A DNA stretch of 13,929 bases from SIG653 sp964509125 (lineage in GTDB: Bacteria; Bacillota; Clostridia; Oscillospirales; CAG-382), in the NCBI GenBank assembly GCA_964509125.1, contig CAZDVZ010000040.1, positions 1-13,929 on the forward strand. Direction: 5' to 3'. Position numbers and translations under genes: made by a program. The notes under the pieces are model-generated. The model had not been told where the DNA came from and ran no database searches. It saw nothing but the letters and a program-made list of their open reading frames with translations. Shown piece after piece: positions 13,894 through 13,929 of this stretch. Numbering within the stretch: position 1 is the stretch's first letter; each line of letters starts with the position of its first letter.

Positions 13894-13929
13894 TTGCATT
13901 ATTGTTTCCAATAATACTAAACAAACGCC

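Overview
The window looks like the chromosome of an AT-rich, Gram-positive, spore-forming member of the Clostridia. The support is a germination protease gene (gpr) beside rpsT, consensus TTGACA-17-TATAAT promoters, strong AGGAG ribosome binding sites, and an IF-2 with a long Lys/Gln-rich N-terminus. Nothing in the sequence fixes the genus.

Left edge (1-2560, plus strand): the 3' part of infB (translation initiation factor IF-2, running in from outside the window) and rbfA (30S maturation factor), closed by an intrinsic terminator. These are the last genes of a nusA-infB type operon. The usual followers (nrnA, truB, ribF, rpsO) are absent here.

Decaying accessory patch (2550-4370, minus strand): a short TfoX-N domain gene, then an EamA/DMT-family permease with a His-rich tail that an in-frame amber stop interrupts. 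Beyond it is an intergenic stretch that reads, on the minus strand, as a diverged THI-box (TPP riboswitch-like) element, a terminator hairpin, a ribosome binding site and an ORF of only 23 codons. This resembles an attenuation leader whose target gene has been lost.

Nucleotide-sugar cassette (4467-9261, minus strand): one extended -10 promoter drives a Gfo/Idh/MocA oxidoreductase followed by capE, capF and capG homologues (fnlABC/wbjBCD). These three enzymes convert UDP-GlcNAc to UDP-N-acetyl-L-fucosamine, a precursor for surface polysaccharide. The genes are tightly packed (24-nt gap, 5-nt gap, near contact) and end at a strong hairpin. No glycosyltransferase, flippase or polymerase is present, so this is a stand-alone precursor supply unit.

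Surface signalling gene (9287-11753, minus strand): a membrane Ser/Thr kinase with its own promoter. Its extracellular half is a BspA-type leucine-rich repeat domain followed by an acidic Thr/Glu/Asp tail encoded by a 27-bp tandem repeat. The reading frame ends at a TGA inside the array, although two further units stay in register after it.

Right edge (11800-13929): a small two-helix membrane protein of unknown function with a textbook promoter; gpr on the minus strand; and, divergently, rpsT (ribosomal protein S20) with its promoter and an AT-rich hairpin at the stop codon. The last 140 bases hold no gene but contain nested inverted repeats that could be a small structured RNA or leader.

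Most of the window is ordinary. The parts worth a second look are the orphan THI-box-like leader, the amber-interrupted transporter, the BspA-kinase with its interrupted repeat tail, and the terminal structured segment.
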